A stretch of DNA of 64,000 nt from Streptomyces noursei. Lineage in GTDB: Bacteria; Actinomycetota; Actinomycetes; Streptomycetales; Streptomycetaceae. The notes beneath the pieces are model-generated. The model was given only the letters and a program-made list of their open reading frames with translations. It was not told where the DNA came from and did not search any database. Within the stretch, counting starts at the first letter, position 1, and every line of letters begins with the position of its first letter. The position numbers and the translations under genes are program-made. The stretch lies in the NCBI RefSeq assembly GCF_016917755.1, contig NZ_CP070326.1:6386001-6450000 (forward strand). The letters run 5' to 3'. Shown piece by piece: positions 8,665 through 16,477 of the stretch.

Positions 8665-8738
8665 CGCGGGGTGGAGCAGCTCGGTAGCTCGCTGGGCTCA
8701 TAACCCAGAGGTCGCAGGTTCAAATCCTGTCCCCGCTA
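8665..8738 (+). tRNA. initiator tRNA-fMet (CAU), copy 1
   Basis: A 74-nt cloverleaf. The acceptor stem CGCGGGG pairs with CCCCGCT, leaving C1 opposite U72 unpaired. The anticodon stem carries three consecutive G:C pairs (TGGG-CTCATAA-CCCA) and the anticodon is CAT. The unpaired 1:72 position and GGG/CCC pairs are initiator hallmarks. The 3' CCA is not encoded (ACTG follows). A strong terminator hairpin follows at once. An identical copy lies at 10904-10977. Confidence 0.97.
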
Positions 8739-8748
8739 CTGAAAGACC

Positions 8749-8780
8749 AAGGCCCGGATTCCTTGAGAATCCGGGCCTTT
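8749..8780 (+). terminator. intrinsic terminator of initiator tRNA copy 1
   Basis: AAGGCCCGGATT and AATCCGGGCCTT form a perfect 12-bp stem with a 7-nt loop, followed by TTTG. It begins 10 nt after the tRNA. Confidence 0.85.
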
Positions 8781-8946
8781 GTCATGCGTTCGGGTCAAAG
8801 CTGACCGGGGGCGGGTCGGACAACCCATGTGGGAAAGCTGTGTGCTTGAGTTTGGCATGTCGCCGTGTCGGGAAGTCGACAAACCGCTGAAGTGACCTCA
8901 CTGGCTGCGGTATACCAGGTGTACGCGGGTTACAGGTGATGCGACG

Positions 8947-10782
8947 ATGGTTCTTATGGGGGACAAGGCAAGGTTGTTGGAGACGGACCGGTTTGTGCAG
9001 GCGCCCGACGACGGGCGCGATCCCGAGATGGCGATGGACGCGATGGAGGCCGACGGCACGGCCGAGGCGTCCGACGCGGTGACCGAGTCCGGCCACCGCC
9101 GTGCCGCAGAGGCGGGCGACACCGCCGCCATGAGCGCGCTGGGTGCGATGCTGCTGCGCCGCGCCGACCTCGACGGCGCCGAGCCGCACCTCCGCTCGGC
9201 CGCTGCCGCCGGGGACCGGGCCGCGGCCAACAACCTCGGCGTCCTCCTCCACCAGCGGGGCTACGCCGACGAGGCCGCCGGCTGGTGGCGGATCGCCGCC
9301 GTCGCCGGCTCCGCCGCCGCCGCGCACGCCCTGGGCCGCCACTACCGCGAGCGCGGCGACGAGCCGGCTGCCGAGTACTGGCTGCGCCAGTCCGCCGAGT
9401 CCGGCCACTGCCTGGGCGCGTACGCCCTCGCCGACCTCCTGGAGCACCGCGGCGACATCGGCGCCGAGCGCTGGTTCCGGGCCGCCGCCGAGCGGGGCCA
9501 CCGGGAGGCCGCCTACCGCCTCGCCCGGCTCGTCGAGGACGGCCGCGACGCCGACCGCCGGACGGTGCCCGCCTACGGGGAACTGACCCAGCAGGCCGAG
9601 GCCGAGCAGTGGTACCGCCAGGCCGCCGCCCGCGGCCACCGGCGGGCCGCGCTCCAGCTCGGCGCGCTGCTGGAGGAGCGCGGCGACATCCAGGAGGCCG
9701 GCCGCTGGTACCTCTCCGCGGCCAAGGACGGTGAGGCCCGCGCCGCCTGCGCGCTGGGCTTCCTGCTCCGCGACGCCGGGGACGAGGAGAGCGCCGCGGA
9801 GTGGTGGCGGCGGGCCGCCCAGGACGGCGACGGCAACGCCGCCAACGCCCTCGGTGCGCTGCACGCCGACCGCGGCGAGCTGCAGACCGCCGAGCGCTGG
9901 TACCGCGCCGCGCTGGACGCCGGGGACGTCAACGGCGCCTACAACCTCGGCCTGCTCTGCGCCGAGCAAGGCCGGCCCGGCCGGGGCGAGCAGTGGTACC
10001 GCCGCGCCGCCTACGCCGGCCACCGCGAGGCCGCCAACGCGCTGGCCATCCTGCTGCTCCAGCGCGGCGACGCCTCCGGGGCCGAACCGTGGTTCTCCAA
10101 GGCGGCCGAAGCGGGCAGCGTGGACGCCGCGTTCAACCTCGGCATCCTGTTCACCGGCCGCGGCGAGGAGCGACTGGCGCGCTCCTGGTACGAGCGGGCG
10201 GCGTCCGCCGGGCACACCGACGCGGCGCTCCAGGTCGCCATAGCGCAGCTGCGTGACGGCGACCTCCAGGACGCGGAGCGGAACCTGCGCTGCGCGGCCG
10301 GCGGCGGCAGTGCCGAGGCGGCCTTCCGGCTCGCCGACCTCCTCGACCGGCGGTCCGGGGAACCGGACGGCGAGCGGCCCGAGGGCGACGAGAGCCGGCA
10401 GTGGTACGAGCGCGCCGCGCGCCAGGGCCACCGCCGCGCCCAGGTCCGGGTTGGCATGTTCGCGGCGGCTCGCGGGGACGCCGTGGAGGCGGCGTCCTGG
10501 TACCGCGCGGCGGCCGAGGCCGGCAGCCGTAACGGCGCCTTCAACCTCGGGCTGCTGCTGGCCCGCGAGGGCAGCCTCCCCGAGGCCGTCCTGTGGTGGC
10601 AGCGCGCCGCCGAGAGCGGCCACGGCCGGGCGGCGCTGCGGCTGGCGCTGATCGCCGCCCGCCGCGGGGCGTTCACGGAGGCCCAGCGCTGGTGCGCGCG
10701 GGCCGTGGAGCTCGGCCCGCCAGAGGTGGCGGAGCGGGCGGCCCGGCTGCGGACCGCACTCCAGGAGGAGCTCAGCGCGTGA
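8947..10782 (+). CDS. Sel1-like / TPR repeat protein
   Basis: The product is 611 residues. ATG 8947 has AGGTG 8 nt upstream. After about 55 residues the protein is a continuous array of roughly 36-residue helical repeats with the signature AEAG(D/H)..AA..LG.LL..RGD...AE.WYR.AA, for example HRRAALQLGALLEERGDIQE and GNAANALGALHADRGELQTA. About fifteen copies are present. This is the Sel1/TPR solenoid used for protein-protein contacts. There is no signal peptide or catalytic domain, so it is probably a cytoplasmic scaffold or regulator. The gene stands alone between two identical initiator tRNA genes. A similar but unrelated TPR protein lies at 26124. The binding partner is unknown. Confidence 0.87.
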   Translation: MVLMGDKARLLETDRFVQAPDDGRDPEMAMDAMEADGTAEASDAVTESGHRRAAEAGDTAAMSALGAMLLRRADLDGAEPHLRSAAAAGDRAAANNLGVLLHQRGYADEAAGWWRIAAVAGSAAAAHALGRHYRERGDEPAAEYWLRQSAESGHCLGAYALADLLEHRGDIGAERWFRAAAERGHREAAYRLARLVEDGRDADRRTVPAYGELTQQAEAEQWYRQAAARGHRRAALQLGALLEERGDIQEAGRWYLSAAKDGEARAACALGFLLRDAGDEESAAEWWRRAAQDGDGNAANALGALHADRGELQTAERWYRAALDAGDVNGAYNLGLLCAEQGRPGRGEQWYRRAAYAGHREAANALAILLLQRGDASGAEPWFSKAAEAGSVDAAFNLGILFTGRGEERLARSWYERAASAGHTDAALQVAIAQLRDGDLQDAERNLRCAAGGGSAEAAFRLADLLDRRSGEPDGERPEGDESRQWYERAARQGHRRAQVRVGMFAAARGDAVEAASWYRAAAEAGSRNGAFNLGLLLAREGSLPEAVLWWQRAAESGHGRAALRLALIAARRGAFTEAQRWCARAVELGPPEVAERAARLRTALQEELSA

Positions 10783-10903
10783 CGGCCGGCGGCCGGGGGC
10801 GGTGACCCCGGTGCCCGGGGTGCGGTCCGACGGCCGCGCCCCGGGCCGGCCGGAGCGAATTTGCGCTGGTCGTCGGCATGGGGTTAAAGTAAAGCCACAA
10901 CGA

Positions 10904-10977
10904 CGCGGGGTGGAGCAGCTCGGTAGCTCGCTGGGCTCATAACCCAGAGGTCGCAGGTTCAAATCCTGTCCCCGCTA
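10904..10977 (+). tRNA. initiator tRNA-fMet (CAU), copy 2
   Basis: Identical in all 74 positions to the copy at 8665-8738, with the same unpaired C1:U72 and GGG/CCC anticodon stem. Upstream, TTGCGC (10861) and TAAAGT (10885) can serve as -35 and -10. Flanking sequence is similar only for a few bases (ACAACG on the left, CTGAAA on the right), so the duplication is confined to the gene and its terminator stem. Confidence 0.97.
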
Positions 10978-10983
10978 CTGAAA

Positions 10984-11018
10984 CCGAAGGCCCGGATCCT
11001 CAGGATCCGGGCCTTCGG
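10984..11018 (+). terminator. intrinsic terminator of initiator tRNA copy 2
   Basis: CCGAAGGCCCGGATCCT pairs with AGGATCCGGGCCTTCGG over 17 bp around a single C, so the real loop is formed by opening the top pairs. It shares the AAGGCCCGGAT core with the terminator of copy 1. Confidence 0.8.
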
Positions 11019-11035
11019 TGTATTTGGGGCGATGG

Positions 11036-11460
11036 CTACGAGCGGTGCCTGACCGCCTCCGCGTGCAGAGCGCGGTCCGTGATCTTCTCCTCCGGCAGCG
11101 CGGTGCCCTCTTGGTGACACCGGCGTCGCGATAGGCCCGCTGGAGCCGGTTGATGGTGCCCTTCCTGGTCTCCCGGTCCATCCGGAGCGCCGGCACCGAG
11201 GCGAGGGGCTTCGGATCCGCCTTCAGTGGCCCGGCTGGTTCCGCGACGAACGCCTTGTCGGCCTTGTAGTCGCCGGCGAAGTAGGTGTTGACGGTGCGGA
11301 CGTAGGCGCGCGGAAAGGTGAGGTCGGCGCCCGCTCCATCGGTTACGTGATCACCGACCCCTTGCCGATCACGGTGCCCCGCGTCGCGCCCTTGAGGGAC
11401 GGCGAGGAGGTGGGCCGCCCGATCTTGAGCCGCACCCAGTGGAGCGTCCGCTCCGTGGCG
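11036..11460 (-). pseudogene. decayed coding remnant with two apparent single-base deletions
   Basis: Reading the minus strand from about 11460 gives ATERTLHWVRLKIGRPTSSP, then GTVIGKGSVIT and a TAA near 11344. One extra base there continues the reading as DGAGADLTFPRAYVRTVNTY and further through AFVAEP and VPALRMDRETRKGTINR. A second one-base gap near 11110 (VT to EGTALPEEK) leads to ITDRALHAEAVRHRS and a stop at 11036. Repaired, about 140 residues read smoothly. I do not recognise the family with confidence. No start or ribosome site is visible at the upstream end. This fills most of the 560-bp gap between the second tRNA and catR. Confidence 0.5.
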
Positions 11461-11537
11461 CGCCGAAGACCCCCGGGGCGGCAGGGGCCCACGGGGTGGC
11501 GGGGGTGCGGCGCGGCCCGGACGGGGGCCGGGTCGGG

Positions 11538-11957
11538 TCAGGAAGTGGCGCTGCAGTTGGGGCAGATGCCCCGGTAGGTCACGGTGACCTCGGAGACCTG
11601 GAAGCCGTAGCGCTCCGGCTCGGGCAGCGAGGAGAGCGGGTCGCCGTGGAGGTGCACGTCGCGGATCGTGCCGCAGCGCGAGCAGACGAGGTGCTGGTGG
11701 TCGTGGTGGGCGTTGGGGTCGTAGCGCTTGGCGCGACCGTCGGTGCTCACCTCGATCACCTCGCCGAGCGAGACCAGCTCGCCGAGGGTGTTGTAGACGG
11801 TGGCGCGGGAGATCTCGGGGAGGCGCTCGGACGCCTTGGCGTGCACCTCGTCGGCGGTGTAGTGGACGTGGTCCCCGTCCAGGACCTCGGCGACGACGCG
11901 GCGTTGTGCGGTCAGCCGCCAGCCGCGTCCCCGGAGTCGTTCCAGCAGGTCACTCAT
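11538..11957 (-). CDS. catR: Fur-family redox repressor CatR
   Basis: In Streptomyces, CatR represses its own gene and the divergent catalase gene, and is released by peroxide oxidation. The product is 139 residues. ATG 11957 is chosen because AGGTG lies 6 nt upstream. The N-terminal winged helix includes GWRLTAQRRVVAEVL and the recognition part LPEISRATVYNTLGELVSLG. The dimerisation and metal domain has AHHDHQHLVCSRCGTIRDVH with the first CxxC, and a C-terminal CPNC. The paired CxxC motifs and the His cluster fit a Zn site and a regulatory metal site. The catalase gene starts 160 bp away on the other strand, with a palindrome in its promoter. Confidence 0.9.
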   Translation of the reverse strand: MSDLLERLRGRGWRLTAQRRVVAEVLDGDHVHYTADEVHAKASERLPEISRATVYNTLGELVSLGEVIEVSTDGRAKRYDPNAHHDHQHLVCSRCGTIRDVHLHGDPLSSLPEPERYGFQVSEVTVTYRGICPNCSATS

Positions 11958-12038
11958 GCCAATCACCTATCAGTCAGATAGTCACCAGGGTAGCAGCGGC
12001 GGTCCATCGCCGGATCGGGTACGAGTTTCGGTCTCATC

Positions 12039-12066
12039 TTGACTTAGACATTGTCCAATGTAGGAT
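12039..12066 (+). promoter_or_regulatory. catA promoter with overlapping CatR-type palindrome
   Basis: TTGACT, a 16-nt spacer and TAGGAT form a vegetative promoter. The spacer contains the perfect inverted repeat ACATTG-TC-CAATGT (12048-12061). An operator between -35 and -10 is ideal for repression by the divergently encoded Fur-family protein. The operator assignment is inferred. Confidence 0.65.
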
Positions 12067-12117
12067 CGGGTGTGGCGCAAGCCAAGGGCAGGTGAACGAA
12101 GACATCAGGAGGCGCAC

Positions 12118-13581
12118 GTGTCGGTAGAGAGCACCACCGGACCGCTGACCACGGAGACCGGGGCCCCGGTCGCGGACAACCAGAACAGCGAGACGGCCGG
12201 CCTCGGCGGCCCCGGTCTGATCCAGGACCAGCTCCTGATCGAGAAGCTCGCGCACTTCAACCGGGAGCGCATCCCGGAGCGCATCGTCCACGCCCGCGGC
12301 GCGGGTGCGTACGGCACCTTCACCGTCACCGCGGACGTGACGCGGTACACCCGCGCGAAGTTCCTCTCGGAGATCGGCAAGCAGACCGAGACGTTCCTGC
12401 GCTTCTCGACGGTCGCCGGCAACCTCGGTGCGGCCGACGCGGTGCGCGACCCCCGCGGCTTCGCGCTGAAGTTCTACACCGAGGAGGGCAACTACGACCT
12501 CGTCGGCAACAACACCCCGGTGTTCTTCATCAAGGACGCCATCAAGTTCCCCGACTTCATCCACACCCAGAAGCGCGACCCCTACACCGGCTCCCAGGAG
12601 GCGGACAACGTCTGGGACTTCTGGGGTCTTTCGCCCGAGGCCACCCACCAGGTGACCTGGCTGTTCGGCGACCGCGGCATCCCGGCCACGTACCGCCACA
12701 TGAACGGCTACGGCTCGCACACCTTCCAGTGGAACAACGAGGCGGGCGAGGTCTTCTGGGTCAAGTACCACTTCAAGACCGACCAGGGCATCGAGAACCT
12801 CACCCAGGGCGAGGCCAACAGGCTCGCTGGTGAGGACCCCGACAGCCACCAGCGCGACCTGCGCGAGTCCATCGAGCGCGGCGAGTTCCCGACCTGGACC
12901 GTCCAGGTGCAGATCATGCCGGCGGCCGACGCGGCCACCTACCGCTTCAACCCGTTCGACCTGACCAAGGTCTGGCCGCACGAGGACTACCCGCCCATCG
13001 AGATCGGCACGTTGGAGCTCAACCGCAACCCGGAGAACATCTTCGCCGAGGTCGAGCAGTCGATCTTCTCCCCGCACCACTTCGTGCCGGGCATCGGCCC
13101 GTCCCCCGACAAGATGCTCCAGGGTCGCCTCTTCGCGTACGGCGACGCGCACCGCTACCGCGTCGGCATCAACGCCGACCACCTCCCGGTGAACCGCCCG
13201 CACGCCACCGAGGCGCGCACCCACGGCCGGGACGGCGCGCTCTATGACGGCCGCCACGGCCGGCAGAAGAACTACGAGCCGAACAGCTTCGGCGGCCCGG
13301 TCCAGACCGGCCGGGCGCTGTGGCAGCCGCTGCCGGTGTCCGGCGCGACCGGCGAGACCGTGGCGCCCTCGCACGCCGAGGACGACGACTTCGTCCAGGC
13401 CGGCAACCTCTACCGCCTGATGTCGGACGGCGAGAAGGAGCGCCTGATCGACAACCTGGCGGGCTTCATCGCCAAGGTCTCCCGCGACGACATCGCGCAG
13501 CGGGCGATCGAGAACTTCCGCAAGGCGGACGCGGACTACGGCAAGCGGCTGGAGGCCGCGGTCCAGGCCCTGCGCGGCTAG
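12118..13581 (+). CDS. catA: monofunctional heme catalase (vegetative)
   Basis: The enzyme dismutates hydrogen peroxide to water and oxygen in the cytoplasm. The product is 487 residues from GTG 12118, with AGGAGG 5 nt upstream. Clade 3 small-subunit catalase landmarks are in order: FNRERIPERIVHARGAGAYG with the essential distal His (VHARG), FLRFSTVAG, the distal Asn in NYDLVGNNTPVFF, TWLFGDRGIPATYRHMNGY, and the proximal-side DAHRYRVGINADHLPVN. The proximal heme Tyr lies in GRLFAYGDAHRYR. Length is normal for this clade. The gene is divergent from catR and ends in a strong hairpin terminator. Peroxide induction through CatR is expected. Confidence 0.96.
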   Translation: MSVESTTGPLTTETGAPVADNQNSETAGLGGPGLIQDQLLIEKLAHFNRERIPERIVHARGAGAYGTFTVTADVTRYTRAKFLSEIGKQTETFLRFSTVAGNLGAADAVRDPRGFALKFYTEEGNYDLVGNNTPVFFIKDAIKFPDFIHTQKRDPYTGSQEADNVWDFWGLSPEATHQVTWLFGDRGIPATYRHMNGYGSHTFQWNNEAGEVFWVKYHFKTDQGIENLTQGEANRLAGEDPDSHQRDLRESIERGEFPTWTVQVQIMPAADAATYRFNPFDLTKVWPHEDYPPIEIGTLELNRNPENIFAEVEQSIFSPHHFVPGIGPSPDKMLQGRLFAYGDAHRYRVGINADHLPVNRPHATEARTHGRDGALYDGRHGRQKNYEPNSFGGPVQTGRALWQPLPVSGATGETVAPSHAEDDDFVQAGNLYRLMSDGEKERLIDNLAGFIAKVSRDDIAQRAIENFRKADADYGKRLEAAVQALRG

Positions 13582-13655
13582 GGGGCCCGCGCGGCGGTCC
13601 GTCACCTCGGTGGCGAGCCGCCGCGGGGCGACCGGACGTCGCTTGCCGTACATGC

Positions 13656-13692
13656 CGAAGAGGCCGGATGCCACGGGGCTCCGGCCTCTTCG
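13656..13692. terminator. intrinsic terminator between catA and the CBS gene
   Basis: CGAAGAGGCCGGA and TCCGGCCTCTTCG form a perfect 13-bp stem with an 11-nt loop. It lies between two convergent genes and can serve both directions. Confidence 0.8.
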
Positions 13693-13760
13693 TGCGGGCG
13701 TGTGCGCCCGCATCCGCACGCTCGTGCGCCCTCGCGCCGTGACCGTCGGGGCAGCCACCC

Positions 13761-14165
13761 TCAGGCCGCCGCGGGCGTCCGTACGGAGACGTCGGACCAG
13801 CAGCGGATGATGTCGCGGACCGAGACGATGCCGACCGGTTCGAGGTTGTCCAGGACGACGAGATGGCGGAAGCCGCCGCGCACCATGGCGCCGGCCGCCT
13901 CGTCCAGCGTCCAGTCCGGGGCCGCGAAGACCACGTCGGACGTGGTGTGGCTCTGTGCGGTCTCCCGGTCGGGGTTCTCGCCCGCCCCGAGGGAGTTGAG
14001 GATGTCGCGCTCGGTGAGGATGCCGATGCCGAAGGTGTCCTTGTCGAAGACCACGGCCGCGCCGATGCGGCGGGCCGCCATCAGTCGTGCCGCCTGGCGG
14101 AGGGTGTGGGCCGGCCCGATGGTGAGGACCGTCGTGCTCATGGCTTCTTTGACGAGCATGGACAT
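13761..14165 (-). CDS. tandem CBS-domain protein
   Basis: The product is 134 residues from ATG 14165 (MSMLVKEAMSTTV); an upstream ATG at 14192 is less likely because it would place an AGGAGG inside the coding frame. Two CBS motifs form one Bateman module: residues 8-60 (LRQAARLMAARRIGAAVVFD, GILTERDILNSL) and 75-130 (LDEAAGAMVRGGFRHLVVLD, GIVSVRDIIRCW). Stand-alone CBS pairs bind adenine nucleotides and resemble the hypoxic response protein 1 type of actinobacteria. No output domain is fused. The gene is convergent with catA and lies downstream of hisN, separated from it by a hairpin. Confidence 0.85.
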   Translation of the reverse strand: MSMLVKEAMSTTVLTIGPAHTLRQAARLMAARRIGAAVVFDKDTFGIGILTERDILNSLGAGENPDRETAQSHTTSDVVFAAPDWTLDEAAGAMVRGGFRHLVVLDNLEPVGIVSVRDIIRCWSDVSVRTPAAA

Positions 14166-14265
14166 GAAGGGGAGCCACCTCCTTGGGTGCATGTGAATAT
14201 GCGAATCGATTCACAAGTGCACAAAGTGGGGGGTTCTCATGTTCACATGCCCCCGTCCACGTCAC

Positions 14266-14306
14266 AAGGGGCAGATGTTGGACATCAGTCCGAGCATCTG
14301 CCCCTT
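14266..14306. terminator. 12-bp perfect hairpin downstream of hisN
   Basis: AAGGGGCAGATG and CATCTGCCCCTT pair around a 17-nt loop. It sits 56 bp after the hisN stop on the minus strand and upstream of the CBS gene, so it probably ends the hisN transcript. Confidence 0.6.
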
Positions 14307-14361
14307 CGCGGATCGGTGCCGGTTTTCGGCTGGCGGCCCGGCGCCGTATGCGCGGCGGCGG

Positions 14362-15165
14362 TCAGCCCCGGTTGTCCCCGACGTACGACAACAGGTCCTC
14401 GTGGAGCAGGCCGTTGGAGGCCGCCGCGTTCCCGCTGTGCGGACCGGGCCGACCGTCCAGGCCGGTGTAGCGTCCGCCGGCCTCCTGGACGATCACCGCA
14501 CAGGCCGCCATGTCCCACAGGGACAGCTCCGGCTCCGCGCAGATGTCCACCGTCCCCTCGGCGACCATCATGTAGGGCCAGAAGTCGCCGTAGGCCCGGG
14601 TGCGCCAGCAGTCCCGGGACAGGTCGAGGAAGCCGGAGAGCTTGTCGCGCTCCTCCCAGCCGCTCAGCGAGGAGTACGCGAAGGACGCGTCCTGGATGCG
14701 GGCGACCTGGGAGGTCTGCAACCGGGTCGCCGAGGTCAGGCTGCGGCCGGTGAAGGCGCCCAGGCCCTCCGCGGCCCACCAGCGGCGATTCAGTGCCGGG
14801 GCGGAGACGAGCCCGACCACCGGGCGGTCGCCGCCCTCGCCGCGCTCCATCAGGGCGATCAGGGTCGCCCAGACCGGCACCCCGCGGACGTAGTTCTTGG
14901 TCCCGTCGATCGGGTCGATGATCCAGCGGCGCGGCCCCGAGCCCTCGCTGCCGAACTCCTCGCCGAGCACCGCGTCCCGCGGCCGGGCGCGCTGGAGTTG
15001 GCCGCGGATCAGCTCCTCGGCGGATTTGTCCGCCTCGGTGACCGGAGTCATGTCCGGTTTGGTCTCCACCTTGAGGTCGAGGGCCTTGAACCGTTCCATG
15101 GTCGCGGCGTCCGCGGCGTCCGCCAGGACGTGTGCCAGGCGGAGATCATCGTGATAGTCGGGCAT
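14362..15165 (-). CDS. hisN: histidinol-phosphate phosphatase, inositol monophosphatase family
   Basis: The product is 267 residues from ATG 15165 (MPDYHDDLRLAHVLAD). It carries the Mg-dependent phosphatase motifs of the IMPase superfamily: VTEADKSAEELIR, then AVLGEEFG with the first metal-binding Glu, WIIDPIDGTKNYVRG (DPIDGT metal site), and the C-terminal AEPELSLWDMAACAVIVQEAGG (WD metal site). In actinobacteria this branch supplies histidinol-phosphate phosphatase for histidine biosynthesis. The residues after the DGT loop (KNYVRGVP) match that subgroup rather than inositol phosphatases. The gene is not in a his operon here. It is divergent from the TetR gene. Confidence 0.88.
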   Translation of the reverse strand: MPDYHDDLRLAHVLADAADAATMERFKALDLKVETKPDMTPVTEADKSAEELIRGQLQRARPRDAVLGEEFGSEGSGPRRWIIDPIDGTKNYVRGVPVWATLIALMERGEGGDRPVVGLVSAPALNRRWWAAEGLGAFTGRSLTSATRLQTSQVARIQDASFAYSSLSGWEERDKLSGFLDLSRDCWRTRAYGDFWPYMMVAEGTVDICAEPELSLWDMAACAVIVQEAGGRYTGLDGRPGPHSGNAAASNGLLHEDLLSYVGDNRG

Positions 15166-15349
15166 GTGCGAACAGTATCCACTGGTATACGCGGGATCCA
15201 CATGGCCATGCCGCGTCCTGAGGGTGGTCTCCCGGGAGTCGTCGGCCGGGCCCGCCCGAGGGGCGTCCGCAGTGGGTCTTGACAGTCCCTGACGGTACGT
15301 CAATTCTGTGATCTGGACCACTGTTCGGGTGGAGCCAGGGAGGTGGCCG

Positions 15350-15997
15350 ATGCCTTCGGCACGCGAGGCCCTGCTGGACGCCGCCTACACGGCGCTGCTG
15401 ACCCGGGCCTGGACGGCCGTCCGGATGGTGGAGGTGGCGGCCGCGGCGGGGGTGTCCCGGCAGACGCTCTACAACGAGTTCGGCGGCAAGGACGGGCTGG
15501 CCCGGGCGCTCGTCCAGCGGGAGACCGAGACCTATCTGGCCGGGGTGGACCGGGCGCTGGCCCGAGGGGTCGCCGGACCGGCGGACGACGCCGGCGCCCG
15601 GGTGGCCGCGGCGGCCGCCTGGACCCTGCGGACCGCACGGGCGAACCCGCTGGTGCGGGCGGCGCTGACGGGGTGTTGGGGCGATCGGCTGCCGGCCGGT
15701 CAGGACAGGCCCGGCGAACTCGTCGGCCGGTTCCGCGACCGGGCGGTGGCGGCGCTGGCGCCCGGCCGGCCCCGGGAGGACCTGCCGGCCCTGGACGCGG
15801 CCTGCGAGACCGCGGCCCGGCTGACGCTGTCCTGCGTGATCGCCCCGGCGAGCGCGGAGCGGGACCCGGAGCCGGTCCGCCCACCGGCCGACGTGCGCGT
15901 GGCGGTGCCGCGGCAGCGGGCGCGGCGCAGGCCCGAGGCCGAGACCGAGGCGGTCTCCCGGCTCGTGCGGGGCGCCTTCGCCGGACTCGCCGGATGA
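15350..15997 (+). CDS. TetR-family transcriptional regulator
   Basis: The product is 215 residues from ATG 15350, with GGGAGG 7 nt upstream. Residues 5-55 form the HTH: REALLDAAYTALLTRAWTAV, VEVAAAAGVSRQTLYNEFGG and KDGLARALVQRETE. The C-terminal ligand domain is Arg/Ala-rich, with a conserved-looking LTLSCVIAP helix, and the tail is strongly basic. The gene is convergent with the SMR exporter gene (20 bp between stops), a common regulator-exporter pairing, although its operator would have to lie elsewhere. A 10-bp tandem repeat upstream of the exporter is one candidate site. The ligand is unknown. Confidence 0.85.
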   Translation: MPSAREALLDAAYTALLTRAWTAVRMVEVAAAAGVSRQTLYNEFGGKDGLARALVQRETETYLAGVDRALARGVAGPADDAGARVAAAAAWTLRTARANPLVRAALTGCWGDRLPAGQDRPGELVGRFRDRAVAALAPGRPREDLPALDAACETAARLTLSCVIAPASAERDPEPVRPPADVRVAVPRQRARRRPEAETEAVSRLVRGAFAGLAG

Positions 15998-16016
15998 CGT
16001 GGGCGGCCGCAGGGCG

Positions 16017-16340
16017 TCAGTGCGCCGAGCCGGACAGCTGGAGCCCGATCACCCCGACGATGACCAGGGTGATCGAGATGATCTTCAGCGTGGAGACCAG
16101 GTCACCGAGGAAGACCATGCCGTAGATCGCGGTGCCGGCCGCGCCGATGCCGGTCCACACCGCGTACGCCGGGCCGACGTCGAGCTTGCGCAGCGCCAGG
16201 GTCAGCAGGCCGAAGCTGCCCAGGGCGAAGACCGCGAAGGCGACGGTCGGGTAGAGGCGGGTGAAGCCGTGCGAGAGCTTGAGGCAGACCGCGAAGCCGG
16301 TCTCCAACAGGCCCGCCACCACGACCATCAGCCACGCCAT
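16017..16340 (-). CDS. SMR-family exporter, SugE/Gdx-like
   Basis: The product is 107 residues with four transmembrane helices, the normal SMR size. The membrane-embedded Glu is in AGLLETGFAVCLKLSHGFTR, and the helix-3 signature is GPAYAVWTGIGAAGTA. The segment LSHGFTRLYPTVAF and the wording around the Glu resemble the SugE (guanidinium exporter) branch more than EmrE/Qac drug pumps. Function would be proton-coupled export by an antiparallel dimer. Only one subunit is encoded here, so a homodimer is expected. I looked for a guanidine riboswitch in the 130-bp leader and saw none. Confidence 0.85.
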   Translation of the reverse strand: MAWLMVVVAGLLETGFAVCLKLSHGFTRLYPTVAFAVFALGSFGLLTLALRKLDVGPAYAVWTGIGAAGTAIYGMVFLGDLVSTLKIISITLVIVGVIGLQLSGSAH

Positions 16341-16393
16341 ATCCCATTGCCTCCGTCAGTTCGGTGACTGCTTCAGCCCAGGCGACCCATCAC

Positions 16394-16422
16394 GACCGGA
16401 TCAGACCGGATCAGACCGGTCC
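16394..16422. repeat. 10-bp tandem repeat upstream of the SMR exporter
   Basis: GACCGGATCA occurs twice in tandem and GACCGGTCC follows (2.8 copies). A 10-bp period puts the same face of the helix in contact each time, which suits cooperative regulator binding. It lies 55-80 bp before the exporter start. Confidence 0.55.
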
Positions 16423-16477
16423 TGGTGTGAGGGTGATTATGCCGTTGGCCCCGACGGACGGCAGGGGATTACCGGGA

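Noticed and set aside
8665..10977. The two tRNA-fMet genes as attL/attR of an integrated element
   Set aside because: There is no integrase, excisionase or phage gene between them, codon use of the enclosed gene is host-like, and each copy has its own terminator and promoter.
11347..11981. Plus-strand open frames of 76-180 codons over catR
   Set aside because: They are antisense to catR and have no ribosome site or recognisable domain.
16341..16477. Guanidine riboswitch upstream of the SugE-like SMR exporter
   Set aside because: None of the guanidine-I, -II or -III core motifs could be found in the leader; only a 10-bp direct repeat is present.
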